From Cacajao melanocephalus (Eukaryota > Chordata > Mammalia > Primates > Pitheciidae): DNA of 64,000 nucleotides. Positions 11,365 to 22,937 of this stretch are shown piece by piece. The notes under the pieces were generated by a model. The model did no database searches, was not told where the DNA came from, and was given only the letters and a program-made list of their open reading frames with translations. Position numbers and translations under genes: made by a program. The stretch is taken from positions 1 to 64,000 of the forward strand of contig CAUYLG010013672.1 of NCBI GenBank assembly GCA_963573385.1. The letters are read 5' to 3'. Each line of letters starts with the position of its first letter. The first letter of the stretch is position 1.

Positions 11365-12195
11365 AAAATAATTTTTTGCTCGACATCACTAACCATTAGA
11401 GAAATACAAATCAAAACCACAAGGAGATACTATCTCATTCCAGTCAGAAAAACTGTTATTAAAAAGTCAGAAACAACAGATGTTGGCCCTGTTGCAGAGG
11501 AAAAGAGAACACCTATGCACTGTTGGTGAAAATGTAAATTAGTATAGACATTGTGGAAAGCAGTGTGGCAATTTCTCAAAGAACTTAAAACAGAAGTACT
11601 ATTTGATTGAGCAATCCTATTATTAAATATATGCCAAAGGAGTATAAATTGTTCTACTATAAAGACGTACACACAGGTTCATGACAGCACTATTCACAAT
11701 AGCAAAGTCTAACTGGAGTATAAATTGTTCTACCATAAAGACACACACACACAGGTTCATGACAGCATTATTCACAATAGCAAAGTCATGGAATCAACCT
11801 AAATGCCTATCAACAGTAGATTGGATGAAGAAAATGTGGTCCATATACACCATGGAACACTATGCAGCCATAAAAAAAGAATGACACTGTGTCCTTGCAG
11901 CAACATGGATGAGGCTGGAGGTCATAATCCTAAGCAAACTAACACAGGAACAGAAAACCAAGCACTGCATGTTGGCACTTAAAAGTGTGAGCTAAACACT
12001 GAGTATACATGGACCCAAAGAAAGGAACACTGGACACTGGAGCCTACTTGAGTGTGGAGGGAGAGGATGTAAATACTACCTATCTGAGACTATGCGTATC
12101 ACCCGGGAGACAAAAATAATCTGTACACTGTACCTCCATGACACAATTTATCTGTATCATTAACCTACACATGTACCCCTGAAATATTTTTTAAA
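11365..12195 (+). mobile_element. L1 3' end (L1PB/L1MA-type), 5' truncated
   Basis: This sense-strand L1 begins near the C-terminal part of ORF2 (CATCACTAACCATTAGAGAAAT, then AGATACTATCTCATTCCAGT). It passes the ORF2 end, where CACTATGCAGCCATAAAAAA is visible, and the 3' UTR (ACATGGACCCAAAGAAAGG), and stops near CATGTACCCCTGAAATA. The reading frame is broken. An internal 70-base piece is duplicated in tandem at 11641-11787. The element lies about 350 bases past an NDST4 donor site, in the same orientation as the gene. Confidence 0.88.
11641..11787. repeat. Tandem duplication inside the L1 3' end (unit about 76 bp)
   Basis: Copy 1 (11641-11716) and copy 2 (11717-11787) both start AGTATAAATTGTTCTAC and run through GGTTCATGACAGCA to CACAATAGCAAAGTC. 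An ordinary L1 has this block once. Confidence 0.9.
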
Positions 12196-12274
12196 TAATA
12201 GTTTAAAAAATCATTTGTTGCAAGAATGAAGGAAGAAATGAATGAGTTGAATGTTTGGAGCCATGACTCTAGAC

Positions 12275-12446
12275 CGGTGGCTCTCATATTTTAGTATGAT
12301 CTATTTCACCCAGAAGACTTCTAAAACCCAGACTGCTTGGCCCATTTCCAGAGCTTCTGATTCAGTAGATCTGCAGGGAGGCCTGACAATTTGCATTTCA
12401 GAAACTTCCTGGATGATCCCCATGATTCTACACTAAGAATCACTTG
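12275..12446. mobile_element. MER5A-like non-autonomous hAT element
   Basis: This 172-bp element has ends CGGTGGCTCTCA and TAAGAATCACTTG, diverged from the MER5 termini CAGTGGTTCTCA and its complement. The centre contains GCTTCTGATTCAGTAGATCT and CAATTTGCATTTCAGAAACTT, diagnostic of this family. It is flanked by the 8-bp copies CTCTAGAC (12267-12274) and CTCTAAAC (12447-12454), the length made by hAT transposases. Confidence 0.85.
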
Positions 12447-12454
12447 CTCTAAAC

Positions 12455-12808
12455 TAGGGGCTGGAAAATTATGACTTACGAGCCAAATCTGGAGTGCTAC
12501 TTGCTCTTTATGATCCCTGAGCTAAGAAAGACTTTTTAAACACATTTCTTAATAATTCAAATCAAAGGTAAACAATCAAAGGAACAATATTTTTGTGTCA
12601 CAAAAAAATTATATAAAGTTTACATTTAAGTGTTCATAAATAAAATTGTATTAGAACACTGCCACACTCATTCCTTTATGAATTATCTGCAGCTGCTTTC
12701 ACACTGCAACGGCAGAATTGAGTGGTTGCAAAAGAGATCCTAAGGTCCACAAAGCCTAAAATATTTTTATCTCGACCTTTACAAAAAAAAAATGTTTACT
12801 CATCCCTG
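12455..12808. mobile_element. Second non-autonomous hAT-type element (family unassigned)
   Basis: This 354-bp element runs from TAGGGGCTGGAAAATTATG to TGTTTACTCATCCCTG, which are imperfect inverted ends. It carries a well-known block: AAAATTGTATTAGAACACTG, CATTCCTTTATGAATTATCTG and CAACGGCAGAATTGAGTGGTTG. Flanks are CTCTAAAC (12447-12454) and CTCTAGAC (12809-12816). The left copy is shared with the MER5A-like neighbour. The repeat is familiar but I cannot name its family with certainty. Confidence 0.75.
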
Positions 12809-13204
12809 CTCTAGACATTCATTAAGCCATGTATTCCTTTAAGAATCTAACAAAAGACAGAAACATTTTCCCTAGAAAAATGCTCAGATGCACATTTGCA
12901 CATCTTCAACCAGTGGGACATACAATCACAAGGGGTTTGTGAATCTACAAATGACCCTAGTTTCTAGTTAGGAACTCCTACTTAAAATATATTGTTATGA
13001 TTTATTAGTACTGTGTGATTACTGATGTCTTCATTTTTTAAGCCATCTTTGGAAGCATAGCCCCAAAGACAAATTAATATGATATTTTATAAAGTTATGC
13101 CCAGTTGTTATTATAATAGCTCATCATTCTTTGCACCTCTAAGTCCCCAGACAACTGTCAGATCTGCACACAGGATTCTTACTAGTAAATGTAGAAAACA
13201 TAAA

Positions 13205-13430
13205 AAGCAGTTAAGATCAAGGACTTAGGCACCAGATTATTGGTTTGAATCCTCACCTTCCATTGATGGTTGCTGACCTTGAACAAAAGATTCTCTGTGT
13301 CTGTTTCTCTATTTACAAAACTGAGGATAATGGTAACAACTACCTCATGAAATTACTGGAAGAAGATACATAATGTGTTTAGAGCAGCGGCTGGCACACA
13401 GTAAACATTCAATAGTGTTAATTAACCAAT
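13205..13430 (+). repeat. MIR, nearly full length, plus strand
   Basis: It begins AGCAGTTAAGATCAAGGACT and continues through TTGGTTTGAATCCTCACC, TGCTGACCTTGAACAA, ACAAAACTGAGGATAATGG and GGCTGGCACACAGTAAACATT. All MIR landmarks are in order. Confidence 0.85.
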
Positions 13431-16210
13431 TATAACCTTTCTAAATATAGAAGAGCATGCAGTTACATCTTGATTTTAAGATGTCTAATTTTTAAAAAAA
13501 AAATATGGATTTACAAGAGGTCATTTTTTACTTAACTTTTAGGAAATCTCTCACGGATGTTGTGCTGCTTCATACCATTATAAAATTTAGACAGTTTTCA
13601 TTTCAAAAATACACTTACCTTGAGTAAGCATGCTAAATTCTCTTAGGACAGTTACCTTCAAAATAAAACACATTTATCACCTGTCTTAAACCTCCCCTAC
13701 TTCATTCCATTCCACTTCCACTCTGGAGCCTTGCTCTTTAGGAATATAGGTTATATTTCATAATGGTTGATTTCACCTGTTTGTGTAATTCTTTTTTAAA
13801 AGCCATGCTGAGAGCTCTGGGAAGACTCAGATGTAATTGCTTTGTAATGAAATGTTGAAAGCTATTCAGAGTCCATTCAGAGTAATCACATTTGTTTAGT
13901 CAGTGTGGCTAGAAACTACACTTATTCCTATAAACATATTTTGTTAAAAAAAATCTTATTTTATTTTGCATAGTCAAAATATTAAAAGTAAAATGAAGTC
14001 TGTTAAACATACATCATACTGAAATGACACTGTCCTTTTCCTTCTGGAGTTCAGCTCAATAAAACTCATGACTCTTCTAGCAGTAACATTCAGAACCCCA
14101 CCTTTACTGTCAACATGACACGACAGTAGATGTGCTATCCAGATATCCAAGAAATATATCTTTTTCTTATTAAATTAATATCTTTTCACATCCAGCTGAC
14201 ACTTTAGAACCATCAACAGTATCAAGATAGGATAGGATAGCAGAAACCCTAAATGACATATTGGTGGACTAAATTTTAGTCCTGACTGCTAGTAACAAGT
14301 TCTGACAAAATTGGTAACTTATTTAATATCTTTATGTCTTACTTTCCTCTCTCGAAATAGTAATTACTCTCTTTTTATATTCTCTAAACTACAAAGTTTT
14401 TAGATAATTAATTTACATCAACTCATCTGCCAACCAAAGGCACTGGACCAGATAATGCTACTGATCAATTCCAGTTTTAAAATTCTGTGATGGTTTTTTG
14501 ACATCAGTTCACAAATTTGGAATGAACATCTTGAAATCCTCATCTAGCTGCAATTGAAGCAATTGTGGGAAAAGATTTTCTACCTAAATGAACAATTTAT
14601 ATAGATAAAAATCAAAAGTCTTTAAATCCCTTTTTAAGTTCTATTCTGACATTCCTCATTATCCCTTGGTATGACCTTGGCTGGCAGAGGGATTGTCAGT
14701 CTCATAAGCACATTTTTCTCATAGCAGTTCCAAAAATGATTCAAACATATTCAGACATATTAATAACTTGATATTTCAAATCAGTTTTTTTAAAAAAAAA
14801 TCTATCTGAGTGGTTTTATTTGTGGAATTTCTCTGAATTCTTGAGTTTATGTTCTCTTGTACTATGTTTAAAAATAATGAGGGAAACACATTGAAGCCTG
14901 CTTCTTTACCCTTTCACCATGTTGAGAATGGCTTTATTAATATAAAGTATTGTTATTGCCTAATAACACACATGTATGCCATGTGAATACATACATGAGT
15001 GTGGGAATTATGTGTATCCATCAGCACAAATGCATATGTCATTTGTATATGTGTGTGTGTTGGTATTCAGGATGTTAAGCTAATGACAAACATAGTCAAC
15101 TGAATATGGCAGTTACGAGATACCCTTCTTGGTATGACAGTAGGGTGGACAAAAAAATTTTTGGTTCTTTCTCCTTCAATAACTCATAGAGCTTTAGTGC
15201 TATTCAGTTGCTTGAATATGTTAATAAGTAGATGCAAATCTTCAATAACAACAACAGATAAACAAAGGCTGAAGAGAACTAGAAACATTGGCCAACATAA
15301 ACACACTAATGGAAAAAAAATTACCAAAAATTATTTGTGATTTAACCTATAGCTACTTTCCAATCACAGAAAAAAAAAAAAGTGCATGTACCATAAACCT
15401 GAATTGTTTATTTTTATTCCACAATAGACTTGAAAAAATGTTTAAAAAATGTATTTTGTTATAAGTTTTACATATAAACTCATTAAAGTTTTCAAACCAG
15501 TGCAGCTTTTCAGTTCACTAAGAGTTGCAGACCATGAAATATCCTGCATAGATAAGCATCAACTTTTTGTCTTCAGTACTGACATTTTCAATGAGGATGT
15601 GAATTTTACTTGCTGTTATTGAGCAGTCTGATATCTTTTTCATGACTAAGGGAAGATTCTTGAAATGAAGACATAGGTTTTTAAATTCTGATTTTAAAGA
15701 GCTATGCATATTTATAAAATCTATAACTTTTTTCATAATTACACAATATTCAAAAATGCTGACATTTAAATTGTCCTCATGAAAATACAAATCTATTAAA
15801 GAGAGACTATGGAAAATCCTTATGTGTCATAATAGACTGCATACTCAATCAGCTATGTAGATGTCACATTAAAAAGAAATAAAAGTAATATGATAGTGAA
15901 TTAATAGTATAATGACATGAAACAAAGAGAAAGCTTTCTTTCAATGTTGGCAATGCCTTACAGTATTTTTACTGGACTATCCAATTTGAAGCCTGGTATT
16001 ATACCATAAATGCAAGAAGTCAGAATAAAACTGTTTATAGCTAATATGGTATTTAAAAGCAGGGAATTTAGATAAGGATATTTACACTAAAACAAAATTG
16101 TGAACAAATATTTAACAAAAATTAACAAATAGTGCATTTTGGATGTTCAATAACAAATAAAACAATCTTTACACTCAAGAGTGGACCCACATGTGCAGGA
16201 AAGAGTTAGA
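13431..16210. other. Intronic DNA with no assigned feature
   Basis: This AT-rich sequence shows no recognised repeat family apart from short A and T runs and a small TG run near 15047-15060. A 90-codon frame on the minus strand at 15518-15790 has no recognisable domain. Confidence 0.6.
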
Positions 16211-16214
16211 TTAA

Positions 16215-16617
16215 AAAACAACAATAAAAAACCCTGAAACACCAAGACATAGAAAAAAAGAAGGAAATTCTGTAATATGTGACAACATAGATGAACCTTG
16301 AGTATATTATGCTAAATGAAATAAGCCAGTTACAGAAAAACTAATACTGCATAATTCCACTTATATAAGGTGTCTAAAATAGCCAAATTCATAGAATCAA
16401 AGAGTGGAATTGTGGTTTTCAGGGGCAGAAGGAAATGAGAAAAGAGGATTTAATAGTCTAGGGTCATTAAGTTTTAGTTAAGATGAATAAGTTCTAGAGA
16501 TCTGCCATACAATACTGTGTTTATAGTCAAATATAATAATGCACACTTAAAAATTGTCAGAAAGGTAGATATCATGTTAATTGTTCTCACCACAATAAAA
16601 TAAAATAATAAAACATT
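16215..16617 (+). mobile_element. L1M 3' end fragment, plus strand
   Basis: Landmarks are GTGACAACATAGATGAACCTTG, TATGCTAAATGAAATAAGCCAG, ATAATTCCACTTATATAAGG, GGTTTTCAGGGGCAGAAGG and AAAATTGTCAGAAAGGTAGA, in the order of mammalian L1 (L1MB/MC) 3' ends. Confidence 0.85.
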
Positions 16618-16724
16618 TTTTGGCAATGGAACAATATCTCGAGGGATTCAATTTAGTGCAAATTTCTATGTAAATTACTTTAGTAATTGAATGCATTAGT
16701 TGAACATTCAGATATCTTAGATAT

Positions 16725-17320
16725 TGCTTAATAACAAATTACTCAAACTGTAAAAACCTAAAACACACATTAATTATTTAACAGTTTATGTAAGAGAGTT
16801 GTTTATGTAAGGGAGTCAGGAAGTTGAGTATGACATAACTGGATCCTGCAGTTCAGGATTTCTCACAGATGTCAATCAAGGTGTTAGCTGAGGTGGCAGT
16901 CATTTCAAGGCTCAACTGGAGGGTGGACCTGCTGCCAAGTTCACATGGTTATTGGCAAGATTCAGCTCTTACAAGCTGTTGGATTGATTGAAGACCTCAA
17001 TTCCCCACCAGCTGCTGCTCAGGTCTGCCCTGTGCTCCTTGCCATGTGGGTCATTTGGGATGGCAGCATACAACACAGTAATTGGCTTCATTAGAGCTAA
17101 GGCTCTGAGAGAGGAAAAGAAAAAGAGACAGATTGATTCAGAGTCTTTTATTATATAAATATCAGAAGCACTACCTCTTCACTTACACCATATACTCTTC
17201 AGGAGAAGCCAGTCACTAGGTCTAGCACACACTCAAAAAATAAAATAAAATAAAATAGAAAATAAAGAGAATACCAGGGGACAGTGATAACTAACTGGAA
17301 GACATTATAGAAGCTGCCTA
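16725..17320 (-). mobile_element. MaLR/MLT1-like LTR, minus strand (tentative)
   Basis: The series GATGTCAATCAAGGTGTTAGC, GGCAGTCATTTCAAGGCTCAA, GCTGTTGGATTGA, CCTTGCCATGTGGG and GAAGCCAGTCACTAGGTCTAGC belongs to a common old LTR-type repeat. I recognise the block but am unsure of its family. An (AAAAT)n run at 17236-17262 interrupts it. Confidence 0.5.
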
Positions 17321-17639
17321 TCACTTCTAACTAGAAATAAGAAATACAGAGGATCCTGTATAATATAACTCATACTTATTATTGCATTAATTTAAAAATA
17401 TTTCCATATGAAATAAAACCTAATATTTTTCCTCAAGGTTAATGTCAATTATATCCTTCCAAGCCATAAATATTGAATTCATCTAATACCTCCGTTTCAT
17501 CTAATCCATTCCCTCTACTTGAAATGTATTTAGAACTGATTAATTTGAATTCTTACCACCTCTACTATCAATCAACTTAGTGCAAGTTACCATTGCATCA
17601 TTTTTAGCAGCTTCATTGATATTGACATTAACATATCAT

Positions 17640-20135
17640 AAAGTTCACCCACGTAAAGTGTAAACTTCAAGGTTTTCAAGATACTCTCAGATCTGTGCAA
17701 ACTTCCCATAATTGTAAAACATTTTCATCAACTTATTGTGGAAATCAATCACTTTCTATTTCTTCCAACTCCCTCAATCTGAGCAAATAACTAATTTACT
17801 TTCTGTCTTTACAGATTTGCTTATTCCAGACATTGAATATAAGTAGAGTCATATATTACATGGTCTTTTTGACTAGATTTTTTCACTTAGCATAATGTTT
17901 TTTAGGTTCAAACATGTTGTAACATATATCAGTACTTCATTCCTTTTTATTGAAAAATAATGTTTCATTGTATAGATATATTATATTTTATTTACTGTAT
18001 ATCCATTCTTTATCATTTCATAGACATTTCGATTGTTTTGAGGTTGTTTCCACTTTCTGGCTAGTTTTTGTAATGCTGCTACGAGCATCCATGTAGAAGT
18101 TTTTATGTGGACATACGTTTTTATTTCTCTTTAGTATTTACCCAGAAGTGGAATTACTGGGTCAGTAACTTTACGTTTAACATTTTGATGAATAGTCATA
18201 CTGTTTCCAAAGTGTGAGCACCATTTTATATTACACCAACAATTCATGAGTGTTCCAATTGCTCTCACAAACCCTTGTTATTAACTACCTTTATTGTAGT
18301 CATTTAAGTGGGTGTGAAGTGGTTCTTTTCTTTCAAGATTATTTTGGCTATTCTGGGTCTTTTAAATTTCCATATGAACTTTAGGATCATCTTATCAATT
18401 TCTGAACAATAAACAACTGGGATTTTGACAGTGATAGTTGTCAATCTGCAACTAAGTTTGGGAAATACAGCCATCTAACCAAAGTTAAGTTTTCTGATCC
18501 ATGCCCATAGGCTGTCTATTCATTTATTTGGGTCTTCTATAGTTTCTTTAAACAATAGTTTATAATTTTCAGAGTCTAAATTTTGTACTTCTTTTATTAA
18601 ATACATTCCTAAATATTTTATTATTTTTGATGCTATTATTAAAAAAGCTTTTAAAATTCCATTTTTATATTGTTAATTTTTTGTATAGAGGTACAATCGA
18701 TATTTGTACGTGGATCTTGTAACATCCAAACCTCCAAATTTGCTGAACTCGTTTATTATTTTTAGAGTTTTTCAGTGGATTCCTTAAGATTGTCTGTATA
18801 TAAAATTATGTCATGTACAAATAGAAATAGTTCTACTTCTTCATTTTCAATCTGGCTATATTTTATCTTATTTTATTGTCCAATTTTCCTGACTGCAACT
18901 TCGAGTATAATGTTGAATAGAAATGGCGAGAACAAATATCCTTGTTTTATACCTGGTCCTAAGGGGAAAATATGCAGTCTTTCACCATTAGGCATGATGT
19001 TAGCTTTAGATTTTTCATGGATACCTATTAGCAAGTTGAAGAAGTCTCTATTTCTATATGTATTTTTATCACGGAAGGATGTTTGATTTGTTACATATTT
19101 TTTCAGTGTCTATTGAGTTAGTCATGTGTTTTTCCTCCTCTATTCTTTTGATATGGCATATTACACTAATTAATTTTTAGATGTTAAGTCCACCTTGCTT
19201 AACATCTAAAATCACACTTTGATAAATCTTATGATAAATCCCACATTGTTATTGCATATAATCATTTTATTGAGTTTAATTGCTAGTGCCTTTTGAGTAT
19301 TTTTTTATCTATATTCATAGAGATACTGGTCTGTACATTTCTCTTTTAAAAACATAATTGTTTGGCTTTGATCTCAGGGTAATACTAGCCTTATAGTTAA
19401 TTGAGAAATATTCTTTGCTCTTCTATTTTTTTATGTATGAAGGGAGGAGAATTTATGAATTACAAGCATTAATTATATTTATATGTTTGGTAGAACTGAC
19501 CAGTGTAGCACCCTGCTCCCTGCTTTTACTTGTGGGAAGTTTCAAATTTACTAAGTCATTCAATTTACTTGTTATAAGTCTATTTATATTTTCTATCTAC
19601 ACTTGAGTCAATTTCTGTAGTTTGTGCGTTTCCATACATTTACTAATTTTATCTGTGTTATCAAATATTTAGCATATAATGTTCATAGTAGTCCCTCATG
19701 GCACTTTTTATTTGTATATGGTCAGTAGTGTTGTTTTAATTTTCATTATTGATTTCACCAGTTTAAGCCTTTTCCCCCACTTGGTCTATCTAAAGTTTTT
19801 CCTAGTTGACCATTTCAAATAACCAAATTTTAATTTTATAGTTTTTGCCTGTTGCTTTTTTCTTCTCTATTTCATTAATTTCTGCTCTAATCTTTATTAA
19901 TTCTTTCCTTCTGATTGCTTTATATTTAATATGCTTTTCTTTAAGGTTTTAAGGAGAAATATTAGGTTATTGACTTGAAAGATTTTTCTATTATTTTTAA
20001 TAAAGGCATTTCACAGCTATGAATTTCCCTCTAAGTACTAACTTTGCTGCATCCCCTAAGTTTTAGTAAGTTGTGTCTTCATTTTTATTAGTCTCAAAGT
20101 ATTTCCTAATCTTCCTTGTGATTTATTCTTAGTCA
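17640..20135 (-). mobile_element. L1M relic, ORF2/3' part, minus strand, internally deleted
   Basis: Reading the complement, this is old L1 ORF2. Landmarks on the + strand are TTTTCACTTAGCATAATG, AGTACTTCATTCCTTTTTAT, AGAAGTGGAATTACTGGGTC, TTGTGGGAAGTTTCAAATTT and CTCTAAGTACTAACTTTGCTGC. Near 18330 the sequence jumps from GGGTGTGAAGTGGT to TTCAAGATTATTTTGGCTATT, which in intact elements lie many hundreds of bases apart, so there is an internal deletion. Many stops are present. Confidence 0.88.
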
Positions 20136-20159
20136 TTGCTTAATAGTTACAATATACAT

Positions 20160-21323
20160 TTTTAACTTCTTAGAATCTTTTCCAATTTCTAGTGACTTTT
20201 CCCAGTGAAATATAACAACATTGTATTTACATATCTCCATTCCTCCCTTTTTCCTTCTTCGTTGTTATTGCACATTACATGCATTTATGTTACAAATTCA
20301 GCAATTCATTGTTATAGTTTATACTTTATATAATTTTACATGTTTTTAAAACTTGAAAACAGAGAAACTACATATTTATAGAGTTTTCTACACAAACTTT
20401 CTTCTATGCTGTTTTTATTTTTCATTTGTTCTTGTAAATTTAAGTACTATTTAGTGTTACTTCCTTACTTCAATATGGCTTTTCTTCCACCTTTCATTTT
20501 TGTGCCATTATTAAAAATATATTGCATTTACACATTATAGCCGTAGCAATGCAATTATATGCATATTATTTTCTACCATTGCTTTTTAAATCTGATGAGA
20601 AGAAATATGTATTTATACTGTCTTCCAGAAATGCTTAATTACCTTTACCAACATTCTTTGTTTCTTTGTGTTGATTCAGATTACTCTCTGTGGTTACTTG
20701 CTTTCAGTCTGAAGAACTACATTTATAATTTCTTATAAGAGAGGTTTGGCAATGTATTTTGATGTATCTTTGAATGTATTTATTTCACTGCCATTTTTGA
20801 AAGATAGCTTTGCTAGACATACAATTACTGATTGTGGATTTTCTTTTTTCTTTCCACTTCCTTCTGGATCCCACAGTTTCTATTGAGAAGTGAATAGTTA
20901 ATTTTTTCGTGTTTCCCTTCTATGTGATGAGCTGTCTTCTTTTGTTATTTTCAAGGTTTGTTGATTGCCTTTGCTTTCAACATTTTTATGATGAGGTATC
21001 TGCATATGAATTTCTTTGTTTATTTTAGTTCCAGTTCACTGAGCTTCTTACATGTGTGAATTAATAATTTTCATCAAATTTGCAAAGTTTTCAGGCAATA
21101 ATTTTTTGAATAGCTTTTATGTTTCTTTTTCTCCCTCCACTCTTTTTGATAATCCCATCTCATGTATTTTGGTGCATTTAACAGTGTCCCAAATTTCTCT
21201 GTGGCTCTGGTCATTCATTTTTTCCTATTTTTTTCCTCTTTGTTCTTTGGTTACATAATCTCATAATCAATTTTCAAGTGTGCTAAATTTTTCTTCTGTT
21301 AGGTCAAATTTCCTGTTGAACCC
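20160..21323 (-). mobile_element. L1M relic, 5' region, minus strand (first part)
   Basis: This diverged match to the long 5' region of old mammalian L1 elements shows ATTTCTTATAAGAGAGGTTTGG, CTTCTGGATCCCACAGTTTC, CCTTCTATGTGATGAGCTGTC, TCACTGAGCTTCTTACATGTG and GTCCCAAATTTCTCTGTGG. It breaks at 21323, where a MaLR provirus begins, and resumes at 23268. Confidence 0.7.
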
Positions 21324-21693
21324 TGATATGGCTTGGCTGTGTCCCCACCCAAATCTTTTCTTGAATTGTAGCTCCCATAATCCGCCCCCCATGTCATGGG
21401 AGGGTTCTGGTGGGTGGGACATAATTGAATCTTGGGAACAAGCTTTTTTATGCTGTTCTTGAGACAGTAGTTAAGTCTCACAAGATCTGATGGTTTTATG
21501 AAGAGCCGTTCTTCTGCACCTGCCCTTTTGCCTGCCACCATGTAAAATGTACCTTTGCTTCTCCTTCACCTTTCACCATGATCATAAGGCTTTCTCAGTT
21601 ATGTGAAACTGTGAGTCCATTAAACCTCTTTTTATTTACAAATTATCCAGTCTTGCATAGTTTTTCATGACAGTATGAAAATGGGCTAATACA
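21324..21693 (+). mobile_element. THE1/MST-type MaLR 5' LTR
   Basis: The 370-bp LTR starts TGATATGGCTTGGCTGTGTC and ends GGGCTAATACA. It contains CTGATGGTTTTATGAAG, TGCCTGCCACCATG and GTGAGTCCATTAAACCTC, the hallmarks of primate THE1/MST LTRs. It pairs with the LTR at 22938, forming one provirus. MaLR elements are non-infectious retroviral relatives; no intact gene is present. Confidence 0.93.
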
Positions 21694-22937
21694 GTAAATT
21701 GGTACTAGTAGAGTATTGCTATAAGTATACCAAAAATTGTGGAGAACCTCTGCTGGGGCAGTAAGGAAGAGAAATGTGAGATGGGAGTCCCCACATAAGT
21801 CCCCACTAGGGCATTGCCTAGCGGAGCTGTGGGAAGAGGGCCACCATCCTCTAGACCCCAGAATGGCAGATCCACCAATGGCTTGCACCATGCACCCAGA
21901 AAAGCCACAGACACTCAAGGCAGCCGAAAGCAGCCAGGAAGAGGGCTGTTAATATGTAAATTTTGTGTGCCACAAAAGAAGTAGCACTCGAATATAAATT
22001 TCCTCAGCAAGGCAATTTACTTCTATAGAAGGGTGAGCTTCAAAGATGGAACAATGGAGAGTGCACACCTGGACAAGGGAGAGGAAGGGATTCTTATTTC
22101 TGATGGAGGTAGCCCCTACAGCTTTGCTGTTCCCATATTGGCAAGGTTAGATCATACAGTCTAGACTAATTCTGATTGGCTATTTTAAAGAGAGCAGTGG
22201 TACAAGCCAAAGTGGCAAGGTGGGTAGTTTGGTGGGAAGGATGGTTACCAGGACAGTTACCTAGGGTAACTCAGGTCAAAGCAGGTGACTGGAGCAGATG
22301 ACCAGAGCAGGAGTGGAGCAGGTGACCAGGATGACTCAGAACAAAGCAGGAGACGGGGGAATAGATATGAACTACTGATTAGAACTGGTGAAGAAGGTTG
22401 TTTACTGAAACTACAAGGAAGGCAAACTTTAAAATGGAGAATTAAAGAATAAGAGAGATGAACATACTGACATACTGATTATTTGAAGAGAAACTTGGCG
22501 TTCACTGTATCTAACAGGGCTGTACCCGGCAAAGCTATAGGGGCAAAGCTGCCCAAGACCATGAGAACCCACTTCTTGATCAGTATGACCTGGATATGAG
22601 ACATGGAGTCAACGGAGATCATTTTAGAGCTAAAATTTGACTGCCCTGCTGAATTTTGGACTTGCATGGGACCATAGCCCCTTTGATTTGGCCAATTTCT
22701 CCCATTTGAAACAGGCGTATTTACCCAATATGTGTACCCCCATTGTATCTAGGAAGTAACAAATTTGCTTTTGAGTTTACAGGCTCATAGACAGAAGCAG
22801 CTTGGCTTGTCTTACATGAGACTTTGGACTGTGGACTTTTGAGTTACTGCTGAAATGAGTAAAGATTTTGGGGGACTGTTGGGAAGGCATGTTTGGTTTT
22901 GAAATGTGAGGACCTGAGATTTGGGAGAGGCTAGGAA
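21694..22937 (+). mobile_element. MaLR (THE1/MST) internal region, deleted, with inserted LTR
   Basis: The internal part begins AAATTGGTACTAGTAGAG just after the LTR, as in MST/THE1. It resumes after the inserted LTR with GGGCTGTACCCGGCAAAG and runs to GAGATTTGGGAGAGGC before the 3' LTR. It is far shorter than an intact internal region and has no long open frame. Bases 21947-22516 belong to a later insertion. Confidence 0.85.
21947..22516. mobile_element. Solo LTR (ERV1-like) inserted in the MaLR provirus
   Basis: A 570-bp block starts TGTTAATATG and ends ATCTAACA, so it has the TG..CA ends of an LTR. The host sequence GGGC is duplicated at 21943-21946 and 22517-22520; a 4-bp duplication is usual for class I endogenous retroviruses. 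Removing the block rejoins continuous MaLR internal sequence (GAGGGC to CTGTACCC). The family is not identified. It contains a GCAGGTGACTGGAGCAG-type short repetitive stretch near 22280-22345. Confidence 0.75.
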
